From NCBI GenBank assembly GCA_946410395.1, contig CAMKAE010000006.1, positions 1-24,525 of the forward strand: DNA of 24,525 nt, in the 5' to 3' direction. Every line of letters begins with the position of its first letter. Position 1 is the stretch's first letter. The notes under the pieces were generated by a model. It worked only from the letters and a program-made list of their open reading frames with translations, was not told where the DNA came from and did no database searches. This document shows positions 1-6,681 of the stretch, one piece after another. This stretch comes from an uncultured Clostridia bacterium. GTDB lineage: Bacteria; Bacillota; Clostridia; Christensenellales; Aristaeellaceae. A program made the translations under genes and the position numbers.

Positions 1-525
1 CTCGGCGAGGATGGCTTCGGGCTCGCTCATCCGCCCCGCTCCGGTATCGCCGCAAGCCAGATATCCGCCCTCGGGACCGACAAAAACCACGCCGCGCTCC
101 AGCAGAACCGCGGCATTGTGCTGCGTGGCGGGGGCTGTCCACATGCCGGTGTTCATGGCTGGCGCGAGGAGAATCGGCGCCTTGGTGGCCAGGACGGTGG
201 TGGACAGCATGTCATCCGCGATTCCGCAGGCCATCTTGGCCATGATGTTGGCGGTGGCCGGTGCGATGACAAACAGATCGGCGGCCTTCGCGAGCGCAAT
301 GTGCTCCACTTCCCAGGTCTCCGGACGTGCAAACGTGTCCGTGACCACAGGATGGTTGGAAAGGGTCTCGAAGGTCAGCGGCGCCACAAATTCCGTGGCG
401 TTTTTGGTCATGATGACATGGACGGCCGCCCCTGCCTTGCGCAAAGCCGATGTCAGCGCGCAGGCCTTGTAGGCCGCGATGCCGCCGGTGACGCCGAGAA
501 CGACGGTCTTATCCGCGAGGCTCAT
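1..525 (-). CDS. coaBC: Bifunctional phosphopantothenoylcysteine decarboxylase / phosphopantothenate-cysteine ligase (N-terminal 175 residues, cut by window edge)
   Basis: This is the flavin-dependent decarboxylase half (CoaC) of the coenzyme A enzyme Dfp, which converts 4'-phosphopantothenoylcysteine to 4'-phosphopantetheine in the cytoplasm. The frame is open from ATG 525 to base 1, so only the first 175 residues are here. The flavoprotein start GVTGGIAAYK, His75 in VEHIAL, Asn125 in PAMNTGMW and Cys158 in YLACGDTGAGRM all fall at the same numbers as the catalytic residues known for E. coli Dfp. The CoaB ligase half, expected in a Bacillota CoaBC, would lie beyond the left edge. The ATG overlaps the rpoZ stop (ATGA). 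There is no strong Shine-Dalgarno in front of it, so translation is probably coupled to rpoZ. It is the last visible gene of the yicC unit. Confidence 0.95.
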   Translation of the reverse strand, partial: MSLADKTVVLGVTGGIAAYKACALTSALRKAGAAVHVIMTKNATEFVAPLTFETLSNHPVVTDTFARPETWEVEHIALAKAADLFVIAPATANIMAKMACGIADDMLSTTVLATKAPILLAPAMNTGMWTAPATQHNAAVLLERGVVFVGPEGGYLACGDTGAGRMSEPEAILAE

Positions 526-758
526 GCTTCGGTGCTCTCGCCGTCTTCACGGGATACGCGCTCATAGGTGATCAGGCCACGGTCGATCTCATCCACCGCC
601 ACGCGCAGTGGCTTGGTGGTCTGATCCGTGACATCCATGATCATGGGCTGCGCGCCGGATACCAGCTGACGGCCGCGCTTGGACGCTTCCACTACAAGAG
701 TGTAGCGGGAATCGGCATATTTCAGCAGCTCCAGGACGTTGGGTTCAACAATGGACAT
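522..758 (-). CDS. rpoZ: DNA-directed RNA polymerase omega subunit
   Basis: A 78-residue omega subunit, a small cytoplasmic protein that helps assemble and stabilise RNA polymerase by binding beta'. The family pattern is visible: an early segment with DSRYTLVVEASKRGRQL (about residues 16-32), followed by TTKPLRVAVDEIDRGLI (about 47-63), the stretch normally seen as KPlxxAlxEIxxGkI. The length is normal for Bacillota. Start ATG 758 is preceded by a strong GGAGGAGG about 8 bases upstream. It lies 24 bases after gmk and overlaps coaBC by 4 bases, in the usual gmk-rpoZ-coaBC order. Identification rests on this pattern, the size and the synteny together. Confidence 0.94.
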   Translation of the reverse strand: MSIVEPNVLELLKYADSRYTLVVEASKRGRQLVSGAQPMIMDVTDQTTKPLRVAVDEIDRGLITYERVSREDGESTEA

Positions 759-782
759 GGCAGGTTCCTCCTCCGGATGGTT

Positions 783-1388
783 TCAGTCGTCCAGTTCGAT
801 GATGCAGCGGGCAGTCCGCTGCTTTTCGGCATCCACAATGGCTTTCAGGGTTCGGCTCGCATCCTCCGGGGACGAGCCGTTGACGATCACATACTGATAG
901 CTGCCCAGCTGGCTGATTTCCGCCCGGGCGTTGTTCAGCCTGCGCTCGATCTCTTCCTGCGCGTCGGTCTTTCGACCTTCCAGGCGGCGGCGAAGCTCCG
1001 TGAAGGACGGCGGGAGGATGAAGACCGACACGGCGTCCGGCTTGGCCTTCATGACCATGGCGGCGCCCTGCACGTCGATATCCAGCAGCACGTTGCAGCC
1101 CTTGTCCAGGATCTTGTCGACCTCAGACTTCAGGGTGCCGTAGCGGTGTCCGTGGACATTCGCGTGCTCCAGGAAGGCGCCTTCCGCCACGAGCGCGTCA
1201 AAGGCGGCATCGTCGAGGAAATGATAATGCACGCCATTGATTTCACCGGTGCGAGGCGCGCGAGTGGTCGCGCTGACGGAGAACTGGAAGGAGGCGTCCT
1301 GCTTCATCAGGAGCCCGGCCAGGGTCCCTTTTCCGGCTCCTGAGGGCCCGGAGAGCACAAGCAGCATGCCTTTCCTGGTTTCTTTCAT
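783..1388 (-). CDS. gmk: Guanylate kinase
   Basis: Guanylate kinase transfers phosphate from ATP to GMP or dGMP to give GDP or dGDP in the cytoplasm, an essential step in guanine nucleotide supply. The 201-residue protein has the P-loop GPSGAGKG at residues 14-21. The GMP-binding segment follows, with SATTRAPRTGEINGVHYHF (about 38-56) containing the typical S-x-T-T-R-x-P-R-x-G-E core, then DIDVQGA (about 103-109). Start ATG 1388 has GAGGAGG about 5 bases upstream. A second in-frame ATG at codon 8 would also leave the P-loop intact but has a poorer site. The gene sits 14 bases after remA and 24 bases before rpoZ. Size and motifs are ordinary for the family. Confidence 0.97.
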   Translation of the reverse strand: MKETRKGMLLVLSGPSGAGKGTLAGLLMKQDASFQFSVSATTRAPRTGEINGVHYHFLDDAAFDALVAEGAFLEHANVHGHRYGTLKSEVDKILDKGCNVLLDIDVQGAAMVMKAKPDAVSVFILPPSFTELRRRLEGRKTDAQEEIERRLNNARAEISQLGSYQYVIVNGSSPEDASRTLKAIVDAEKQRTARCIIELDD

Positions 1389-1402
1389 GACAGCCTCCTC
1401 GG

Positions 1403-1648
1403 TCAGTCTGCGTCTTCCTGCTCCAGACGGGCCGTCAGGGTTTCCGGCTGGAGTGCGGAGAGGATTACATGGTCTGAGTCGGTGATGATGACCGTCCGCG
1501 TCTTGCGGCCGGCGGTGGCGTCGATGGCCTTGCCGCTGTCCTTTGCCGCCTGGATCATCCGCTTGGTGGGCGCGGCCTCGGCGGAGATCACGGCGACTAC
1601 GCGCTGTGCCGCGACCGCGTTGCCGAAGCCGACGTTGAGGATCTTCAT
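1403..1648 (-). CDS. remA: RemA family regulatory protein (DUF370)
   Basis: An 81-residue protein of the DUF370/RemA family. In Bacillus subtilis RemA is a DNA-binding activator of extracellular matrix and osmoprotection genes. The family signature is visible in the start MKILNVGFGN, the segment AVISAEAAPTKRMIQAAK, which corresponds to the usual SPxSAPIKR region, and TVIITDSDHVILSALQPETL. GGAG lies about 9 bases upstream of the ATG. It follows yicC by 6 bases and precedes gmk by 14, which is its conserved place in Bacillota. What RemA controls in this organism cannot be read from the window. The assignment to the family is firm; the matrix role is inferred only from Bacillus. Confidence 0.92.
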   Translation of the reverse strand: MKILNVGFGNAVAAQRVVAVISAEAAPTKRMIQAAKDSGKAIDATAGRKTRTVIITDSDHVILSALQPETLTARLEQEDAD

Positions 1649-1654
1649 GGCCGC

Positions 1655-2524
1655 TTACTCCACATTCTGCACTTGTTCGCGAAGCTTTTCGATCTCGCTC
1701 TTCAGCTCCACGACCAGTTGGGCGATCTGCGCGTCGTTGGCCTTGGAGCCAATGGTGTTGGCTTCCCGGTTCATCTCCTGGGTCAGGAAGTCGAGCTTTT
1801 TTCCGACTTCATCCGGCGCGGCCAGATAGGCGCGAAATTGACGGAGATGGCTCTCCAGGCGTGACAACTCTTCGTCAATGGCGCAGCGGTCCGCCATGAT
1901 GGCAACTTCCTGGGCCAGGCGGATGGGATCGACCGGATTCTCCAGGATCTGATCCAGGCGCTTCTGAAGGCGTGTGCGGTAATCCTGAACCACACACGGC
2001 GCTCGCTGCGCGATGGCCTCCCGGATCCCGGCGATCGCGTCCAGGTGTGCGGAGAGATCTGCTTTCAGGTTCTCCCCTTCCCTGCCGCGCATTTCCGTCA
2101 GCTGCCGGATCGCCTCCGAACAGCTTTCCAGGAACAGGGCCAGAACGGCATCTTCATCCAGTTCATGCTCCTGACTGACAAGAACGCCTTCGAGCTGCAT
2201 GAGCTCATAGACGGAGAGATCACCCCTCGCGCCCAGATCAAAGAGCTGCTTGGACGCAGCGATATAGCGGGCGGCCGTCTCCGGATTCAGCTGGATGTCG
2301 GCAGTGCTCTGGCTGTCTGTTTTCAGAGAGATGAAAGCCTCCACATGACCCCGCTTCAGGGATGCGGAAATCAGCTTCCGGAGAGGCTCGTCCAGAAAGC
2401 CGATGTTGCGCGGCAGGCGGCAGGCGATGTCCAGAAAGCGATGGTTGACGCTTTTCAGCTCCACTGTGACTTCCAGTCCGTCTGCCGCGGCAATGCCCTT
2501 GCCGCATCCGGTCATGCTCTGCAC
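1655..2524 (-). CDS. yicC: YicC/YloC family endoribonuclease
   Basis: A 289-residue member of the YicC/YloC family, which has been shown in E. coli and Bacillus to be an endoribonuclease. Family features are the N-terminal SMTGCGKG (residues 3-10; usually SMTGFG), ELKSVNHRFLDIACRLPR (about 22-39, the hallmark VNxRxLD stretch), and a C-terminal half with KLDFLTQEMNREANTIGSK (about 243-261), the family's KLDFLxQExxREaNTxgSK motif. The start is GTG at 2524, seven bases after GGAGG, giving MQSMTGCG; this agrees with the usual family start better than the internal ATG. It is the first gene of its unit, about 36 bases downstream of a strong promoter, with remA 6 bases after its stop. Confidence 0.94.
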   Translation of the reverse strand: MQSMTGCGKGIAAADGLEVTVELKSVNHRFLDIACRLPRNIGFLDEPLRKLISASLKRGHVEAFISLKTDSQSTADIQLNPETAARYIAASKQLFDLGARGDLSVYELMQLEGVLVSQEHELDEDAVLALFLESCSEAIRQLTEMRGREGENLKADLSAHLDAIAGIREAIAQRAPCVVQDYRTRLQKRLDQILENPVDPIRLAQEVAIMADRCAIDEELSRLESHLRQFRAYLAAPDEVGKKLDFLTQEMNREANTIGSKANDAQIAQLVVELKSEIEKLREQVQNVE

Positions 2525-2531
2525 GTGCTCA

Positions 2532-2536
2532 CCTCC
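2532..2536 (-). promoter_or_regulatory. Shine-Dalgarno site deciding the GTG start of yicC
   Basis: Reading the minus strand, GGAGG is followed by 7 bases and then GTG at 2524-2522. The next in-frame ATG (2515-2513) would leave 16 bases, too far for this site. The spacing therefore favours the GTG start. Confidence 0.75.
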
Positions 2537-2559
2537 CGTCGATGTGCTGAAACAGATTG

Positions 2560-2588
2560 ATTATAACACGCAAACCGCCTTGTGGCAA
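2560..2588 (-). promoter_or_regulatory. Sigma-A type promoter of the yicC-remA-gmk-rpoZ-coaBC unit
   Basis: On the minus strand, TTGCCA (2588-2583) is separated by exactly 17 bases from a perfect TATAAT (2565-2560). The three bases before the -10 read TGT, making an extended -10 (TGn). The expected start of transcription, near 2553, would give a leader of about 30 bases before the yicC GTG. The promoter is directly after the end of murC, and its -35 box overlaps a small hairpin. Confidence 0.85.
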
Positions 2589-2591
2589 GGC
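2577..2591 (-). terminator. Small hairpin after murC, possible weak terminator
   Basis: Immediately after the murC stop the minus strand reads GCCTTG-CCA-CAAGGC, a perfect 6-bp stem with a 3-base loop, followed by GGTTTGCG. A run of T is lacking, so it is at best a weak intrinsic terminator. It may instead be an RNA 3' end structure, or chance. It covers the -35 box of the yicC promoter. Confidence 0.3.
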
Positions 2592-2595
2592 CCAA

Positions 2596-4011
2596 TCACA
2601 CGCTGCCGCGTGCGCCACGCTCCGCCTCGTGCCGCTGGATCTGGGCGTTGAGCAGATTGATGTCTCCGCAGCCCATTGTGATGGCCAGATCGCCGGGAGC
2701 CAGATGCGCGCGGAGCCAGGCCTCGGTATCGTCAAAGGACGGTGTCCAGTGCGCGTCCAGGCCGTTCCTGCGCATGCCCTCCACCAGCATGCCGCTGTTG
2801 ATGTCCCCGGGGTCCTTCTCCCGGGCCGCGCAGATATCCGTGACCAGCGTGACGTCCGCGGCCTGGGTGCAGGTCAGGTAATCGGCGAACAGCGCCTTGG
2901 CACGGCTGAAGGTGTGCGGCTGCATCACAGCGACGAGGGTCCCCTTGCAGCGCTTGCGCGCGATGGCGACGGCGTTGCGCATCTCAGCGGGGTTGTGCCC
3001 GTAGTCGTGGAAGAGCTCGGCGCCGTTGAGCATACCGGTTTTTTCAAAGCGGCGGTGGACGCCGGAGAAACTGTTGACGGCTTCCGCAGCCTGACGGGCA
3101 TCACAGCCGGCCTCGCAGGCGGCAGCCAGCGCGGCGATGGCGTTTTCCGCGTTGAAGACGCCCGGCACGGCCATGCGGATTTCAGCGGCCGCCTCGCCAT
3201 TGTGCATCAGGGTGAAGGAAGCAAGGCCAAGCTCGTCTTCGGCATAGTTTGCCGGATGCCAGTCACAGGTATCTGTCATGCCGAAGGTGACGGTTCTGCA
3301 GGCCAGCTTGCCCAGCTGGCGCATGATCCGCGGGTCGGTCCCTTTCCCGATCGCCACGCCGTCCGCCGGCAGCAGGTGGAGGAACGTCCCGAAGGTCTCC
3401 TCGATCTCGTCGATATCGCGGTAGCAGTCCAGATGATCCGCGTCTATGTTCAGCACAACTGCCATGTCGGGCCGCATTTTCAGGAACGACCGGTTGAATT
3501 CGCAGGCCTCCGCCAGGAAAATGCCGCTGTGCCCGATCCGGGTGGAACCGCCGACGGCATCGAGCTTTCCGCCAATGTGAATGCTGGGATCCTTCCCGCA
3601 GGCCATCAGGATCTGGGCCAGCATGGCGGTGGTGGTGGTTTTGCCGTGCGCGCCGCAGACCGCGATGCCGCAGTTCGCGCTCTCCATCAGCTGGCCGAGC
3701 AGCGAAGCGCGCTCCATGGCGGGGATGCCCAGCCTGGAGGCTTCTGCGCGCTCAGGGTTGTCCGACGGGATCGCGGCGGTGTAGACCACCAGGTCCGCGC
3801 CGTGCACATTCTCTGCGCGATGGCCGATGGCGACCGGAATCCCGGCCGCGCGCACATCTCCGATCAGATACCCGTTGTCCCGGTCCGAGCCCGTGACGGT
3901 ATAGCCCTGGTCGGCCAGCATCATCGCAAGGCCGGACATACTGGAACCGCCGATGCCGATCATATGAATGCGCTTTCCCGTATAATCGCGAATATGCGGC
4001 TCTTTCACCAT
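2596..4011 (-). CDS. murC: UDP-N-acetylmuramate--L-alanine ligase
   Basis: MurC joins L-alanine to UDP-N-acetylmuramic acid using ATP, the first amino acid step of peptidoglycan precursor synthesis in the cytoplasm. The 471-residue protein has the three Mur ligase domains. The N-terminal UDP-binding motif GIGGSSMSGLA is at about 19-29, the ATP P-loop GAHGKTTTT at 120-128, and EACEFNRSF follows in the central domain. HDYGHNPAEM, in the early C-terminal domain, matches the MurC-typical DDYxHHPxE motif with changes. Start ATG 4011 has GGGGGA about 6 bases upstream. It is 63 bases downstream of the TetR gene, with a possible promoter of its own in between. It is the only mur synthetase gene visible here, and is not in a dcw cluster. 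Confidence 0.96.
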   Translation of the reverse strand: MVKEPHIRDYTGKRIHMIGIGGSSMSGLAMMLADQGYTVTGSDRDNGYLIGDVRAAGIPVAIGHRAENVHGADLVVYTAAIPSDNPERAEASRLGIPAMERASLLGQLMESANCGIAVCGAHGKTTTTAMLAQILMACGKDPSIHIGGKLDAVGGSTRIGHSGIFLAEACEFNRSFLKMRPDMAVVLNIDADHLDCYRDIDEIEETFGTFLHLLPADGVAIGKGTDPRIMRQLGKLACRTVTFGMTDTCDWHPANYAEDELGLASFTLMHNGEAAAEIRMAVPGVFNAENAIAALAAACEAGCDARQAAEAVNSFSGVHRRFEKTGMLNGAELFHDYGHNPAEMRNAVAIARKRCKGTLVAVMQPHTFSRAKALFADYLTCTQAADVTLVTDICAAREKDPGDINSGMLVEGMRRNGLDAHWTPSFDDTEAWLRAHLAPGDLAITMGCGDINLLNAQIQRHEAERGARGSV

Positions 4012-4031
4012 GTCAATTCCCCCAAGATCCA

Positions 4032-4060
4032 GCTTTATTCCATGCCTGTAAGCGTGTCAA
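4032..4060 (-). promoter_or_regulatory. Possible promoter in front of murC
   Basis: Between the TetR gene and murC the minus strand has a perfect -35 box TTGACA (4060-4055), then 17 bases, then TAAAGC (4037-4032), a poor match to TATAAT. If real, it would let murC be expressed apart from the aminopeptidase and regulator upstream. The weak -10 keeps confidence low. Confidence 0.4.
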
Positions 4061-4074
4061 AGACCGGGAACGCG

Positions 4075-4770
4075 TCAGTTGCCGAATTTCATGCGGGACC
4101 CGGCTTCCTCGGCGAAGGCGTACCATGTCTCCAGCGGGAGCAGCGCAATGCTGCCGAACGGCGCGTCCAGCAGGGCTTCGATGCACCGCCGGGCGGTATC
4201 CATCAGGGACAGCAGCTGTGCGGGATCGGTCTTCACGCCGCCGCGCGCGTCCCGCACAAACAGGCGCGCCGCTTCGTACCAGCACGTGTTGAGCAGCGTG
4301 AGCACCGGTCCGTAAGGCTCCGGAACGACCGGCCGCGTGATATCCGCAGCCCTGCAGGCGTTCTCAGCCTCGCGCAGGAGCGGCAGAAACGCCTCCGCCA
4401 GCGCGTCCTGATAGCATACACGGACAAAAGCGCTCTCCGTCCGGTCCAGGATCGGCATCAGCATACACATGAAACTGAGATCCTCCCGCTGAAACGGCAG
4501 GAATCTGCTCAGCACAAGCGCCAGGCGCTTCAGAGGATCGGCGGTCTCCAAGGCGGCCTTTCCGGCCCGCTCCGCGGCGGCTTCCGCACGGCGCTGGCAG
4601 ATCGTGCGCAGCACGTCCTCCTTGCTGACGAAGTGATGATAGAAGCCGCCCTTGCTGCCGTGGATCACATCCAGGATGTTCTGGATGCTGGTCTCGTCAT
4701 ATCCCTTGCTGCAGAACAGGCGTTCCGACACCTGAAGGATCTCCTGCTTGGTCTCGTCTCCCTTACGCAT
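4075..4770 (-). CDS. TetR/AcrR family transcriptional regulator
   Basis: A 231-residue regulator with a TetR-type N-terminal DNA-binding domain. The pattern TKQEILQVSERLFCSKGYDE (residues 7-26), then the helix-turn-helix TSIQNILDVIHGSKGGFYHHF (about 27-47) and SKEDVL, matches the family's usual T-x-x-I-x-x-x-x-x-G-x-x-K-G-x-x-Y-x-H-F layout. The remaining 180 residues should form a helical ligand and dimer domain; the ligand cannot be told from sequence. ATG 4770 has GAGG 7 bases upstream. It starts 18 bases after the M24 peptidase gene and ends 63 bases before murC. TetR genes often sit next to what they control, so the peptidase, murC or an unlinked efflux pump are all possible targets. This is inference only. 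Confidence 0.9.
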   Translation of the reverse strand: MRKGDETKQEILQVSERLFCSKGYDETSIQNILDVIHGSKGGFYHHFVSKEDVLRTICQRRAEAAAERAGKAALETADPLKRLALVLSRFLPFQREDLSFMCMLMPILDRTESAFVRVCYQDALAEAFLPLLREAENACRAADITRPVVPEPYGPVLTLLNTCWYEAARLFVRDARGGVKTDPAQLLSLMDTARRCIEALLDAPFGSIALLPLETWYAFAEEAGSRMKFGN

Positions 4771-4788
4771 GGCAAACCTCGATTCAGA

Positions 4789-6573
4789 TCAGATTTCACG
4801 TGTCGCTTCCCGCAGCCAGGCCGCCTCTTCGGCGGGCAGCAGCGGTGTGAGGGTTTCGCGGACCTGACGGTGATAGTCATTGAGCAGCGCGCGCTCCTCG
4901 GCGGTCATCAGGGACGGGTCGACCGCGTCCAGATCAAAGGGCACCAGGGTCAGGTACTCCAGGTGGAGGAAGCGCCCGTACGCGGTGGTCTCCGTATCGC
5001 ACACCACGGTCAGGCTCTCATGCCGGACACCGAAGCGGCCTTCCGCATAGTAGCCGGGCTCGTCACTGGTGATCATGCCGGGCTCCAGGGCCTGGATCCG
5101 GCGAAAATCGGAAGCGCGCCAGCGGAAAGCCTGTGGGCCTTCGTGGACGCTCAGCACATAGCCGACGCCGTGGCCCGTGCCGTGGTTGTAGTCCAGGCCC
5201 AGCGCCCAGAGGGGCTCCCGGGCCAGGTAATCCAGCGACAGGCCGGAGCAGCCGTGCCGGAACTTCGCCGCGCCAAGCTTCAGGTGACCTCTCAGGACAA
5301 GCGTGAACATGCGGCGCTCTTCGTCGGTGACCGGCCCCATGGCAAAGGTGCGCGTGATGTCGGTGGTACCCTCCAGATAATGACCGCCGGTGTCGGACAG
5401 GAGGAGAGACCGGGGTTCGATCCCGGCATTGCTCTCCGGCGTGGCGCTATAGTGGATGATGGCGCCGTGAGGACCGTAGCCCATGATGGGATGGAAGCTG
5501 GGCCCGAGGTAGCCGGGCTGTTCCTTCCGGAAAGCCTCCAGCTGCTCCGCTGCGGAGATTTCGGTCATGGGGATTTTCCCCACGTTTTTCTTGAGCCAAT
5601 ACATGAAGCGCGTCACCGCCACGCCGTCTTTGACATGGGCGGCGCGGAAATTGGCGACCTCGACGGGATTCTTGATCGCCTTCATCAGGCCGGTGGGCTC
5701 GGGCTTGTCAAGGACCGTGACGCCTTCGGGAACCGCGTCGTACAGAGCGCTGTTGACCGTGTTCAGGTTCATCATGACCGTCTTGCCGGCCGGGATGCTC
5801 TTTACTGCATCGGCGATCTCTCCATATGGCGCGATGCGGACGCCGTCCCCGGCCAGATGCGCCCGGATCTGCGCGTCGATCACGGCAGGGTTGACGAACA
5901 GGGTCGCCTCGGACGCCGTGATCAGCGCGAAGGACAGCACCACAGGCGTGCAGGCCACGTCGTTGCCGCGGATGTTCATGAGCCAGCAGATGTCCATCAG
6001 GGAGGAGAGGACCAGCACATCCGCGCCCGCTTCCCGCATTTTGACGCGGACGTCCCGGAGCTTTTCTTGGCGGGACTTGCCGGCGTACTTCAGATCCAGC
6101 TCAAACACGGGCTCGGCGGACAGCGCGGGACGGTCGGGCCAGATCTCGCCGACGAGGTCGGGATCCGTGCGGACGGAAGCATCCCGCTCCGTCGCGATTG
6201 TTCGGTATTGCTCGCAGGCAGCCGCGGTGACGGTGCGCCCGTCAAAGGCGAGCACATCCCCGGCGCGAAGCTTTTCTTTCAGGAAGGCCTGGAGGGTCGG
6301 CACATCGGGCTCGCCGGACTTCATCAGCGTGAAGCCGCTGTCCTGAAGCTGCATTCCGGCCTGCAGGAAGTAGCGCCCGTCGGTCCAGAGGCCGGCCCAA
6401 TCCATGCCGACCAGCGCAACGCCGGCGCTGCCGGTGAAGCCGGTCAGATACCGGCGGCACATAAAGTACTCCCCCACATATTCCGACGCGTGGAAGTCAT
6501 CCGTGGGGACCAGATACCAGGTGATCCCGGCCTTATTCATTGCTTTTCGGAGATCCGTCAGCTGCTTTCTCAT
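4789..6573 (-). CDS. Xaa-Pro aminopeptidase (M24B, aminopeptidase P family)
   Basis: A 594-residue metallopeptidase expected to remove N-terminal residues that precede proline, probably in the cytoplasm because no signal peptide is visible. It has the long three-domain form seen in eukaryotic-type aminopeptidase P: two creatinase-like N-terminal domains, then the pita-bread catalytic domain. The five dinuclear metal ligands are all present: Asp394 (SDTGG), Asp405 (GTTDITRT), His468 (HGTGHGVG), Glu505 (TSDEPGYY) and Glu519 (VRHESL). The 11- and 63-residue gaps between the first three equal those in human XPNPEP1, and HEGP follows at 477-480. It starts about 37 bases after the predicted transcription start. 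Its best Shine-Dalgarno, AAAGGA, is unusually far (about 15 bases). The TetR gene follows by 18 bases. Confidence 0.94.
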   Translation of the reverse strand: MRKQLTDLRKAMNKAGITWYLVPTDDFHASEYVGEYFMCRRYLTGFTGSAGVALVGMDWAGLWTDGRYFLQAGMQLQDSGFTLMKSGEPDVPTLQAFLKEKLRAGDVLAFDGRTVTAAACEQYRTIATERDASVRTDPDLVGEIWPDRPALSAEPVFELDLKYAGKSRQEKLRDVRVKMREAGADVLVLSSLMDICWLMNIRGNDVACTPVVLSFALITASEATLFVNPAVIDAQIRAHLAGDGVRIAPYGEIADAVKSIPAGKTVMMNLNTVNSALYDAVPEGVTVLDKPEPTGLMKAIKNPVEVANFRAAHVKDGVAVTRFMYWLKKNVGKIPMTEISAAEQLEAFRKEQPGYLGPSFHPIMGYGPHGAIIHYSATPESNAGIEPRSLLLSDTGGHYLEGTTDITRTFAMGPVTDEERRMFTLVLRGHLKLGAAKFRHGCSGLSLDYLAREPLWALGLDYNHGTGHGVGYVLSVHEGPQAFRWRASDFRRIQALEPGMITSDEPGYYAEGRFGVRHESLTVVCDTETTAYGRFLHLEYLTLVPFDLDAVDPSLMTAEERALLNDYHRQVRETLTPLLPAEEAAWLREATREI

Positions 6574-6617
6574 CGAGGCTTTTCGTATCCTTTCCGCATG
6601 GCTTTGCGTGCATAAAC

Positions 6618-6646
6618 ATTATAGCAAAACCGACCCCGGATTGCAA
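6618..6646 (-). promoter_or_regulatory. Sigma-A type promoter of the aminopeptidase-TetR-murC unit
   Basis: On the minus strand TTGCAA (6646-6641), a 17-base spacer and a perfect TATAAT (6623-6618) are present. TGC just before the -10 gives an extended -10. The expected transcription start is near 6611. The -35 box lies inside the loop of the terminator hairpin of the upstream unit. Confidence 0.88.
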
Positions 6647-6659
6647 GCGCCGGGGCCGG
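6626..6659 (-). terminator. Intrinsic terminator after the YifB/ComM gene
   Basis: On the minus strand a 10-bp GC-rich stem (CCGGCCCCGG with CCGGGGTCGG, one G-U pair) encloses a 10-base loop and is followed by TTTT. On the plus strand the same position would be an A-C mismatch, so the hairpin fits minus-strand transcription better. It begins 22 bases after the stop codon of the ATPase gene and should end the long yerC-to-comM unit. The T run is short. Confidence 0.75.
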
Positions 6660-6681
6660 CATTCAAGACCGAAGTTGGTTT

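Noticed and set aside
6533..6613. Possible 26-codon leader peptide ahead of the aminopeptidase
   Set aside because: An ATG at 6613 is close to the predicted transcription start and reads to 6533 in another frame. It has no ribosome site and no attenuator-like hairpin or codon bias, so nothing supports translation.
2557..6615. 1352-codon open frame on the plus strand
   Set aside because: It lies antisense to murC, the TetR gene and the M24 peptidase, whose motifs are intact. Its product is rich in Arg, Gly, His and Gln with no domain, which is typical of antisense frames in GC-rich coding DNA.
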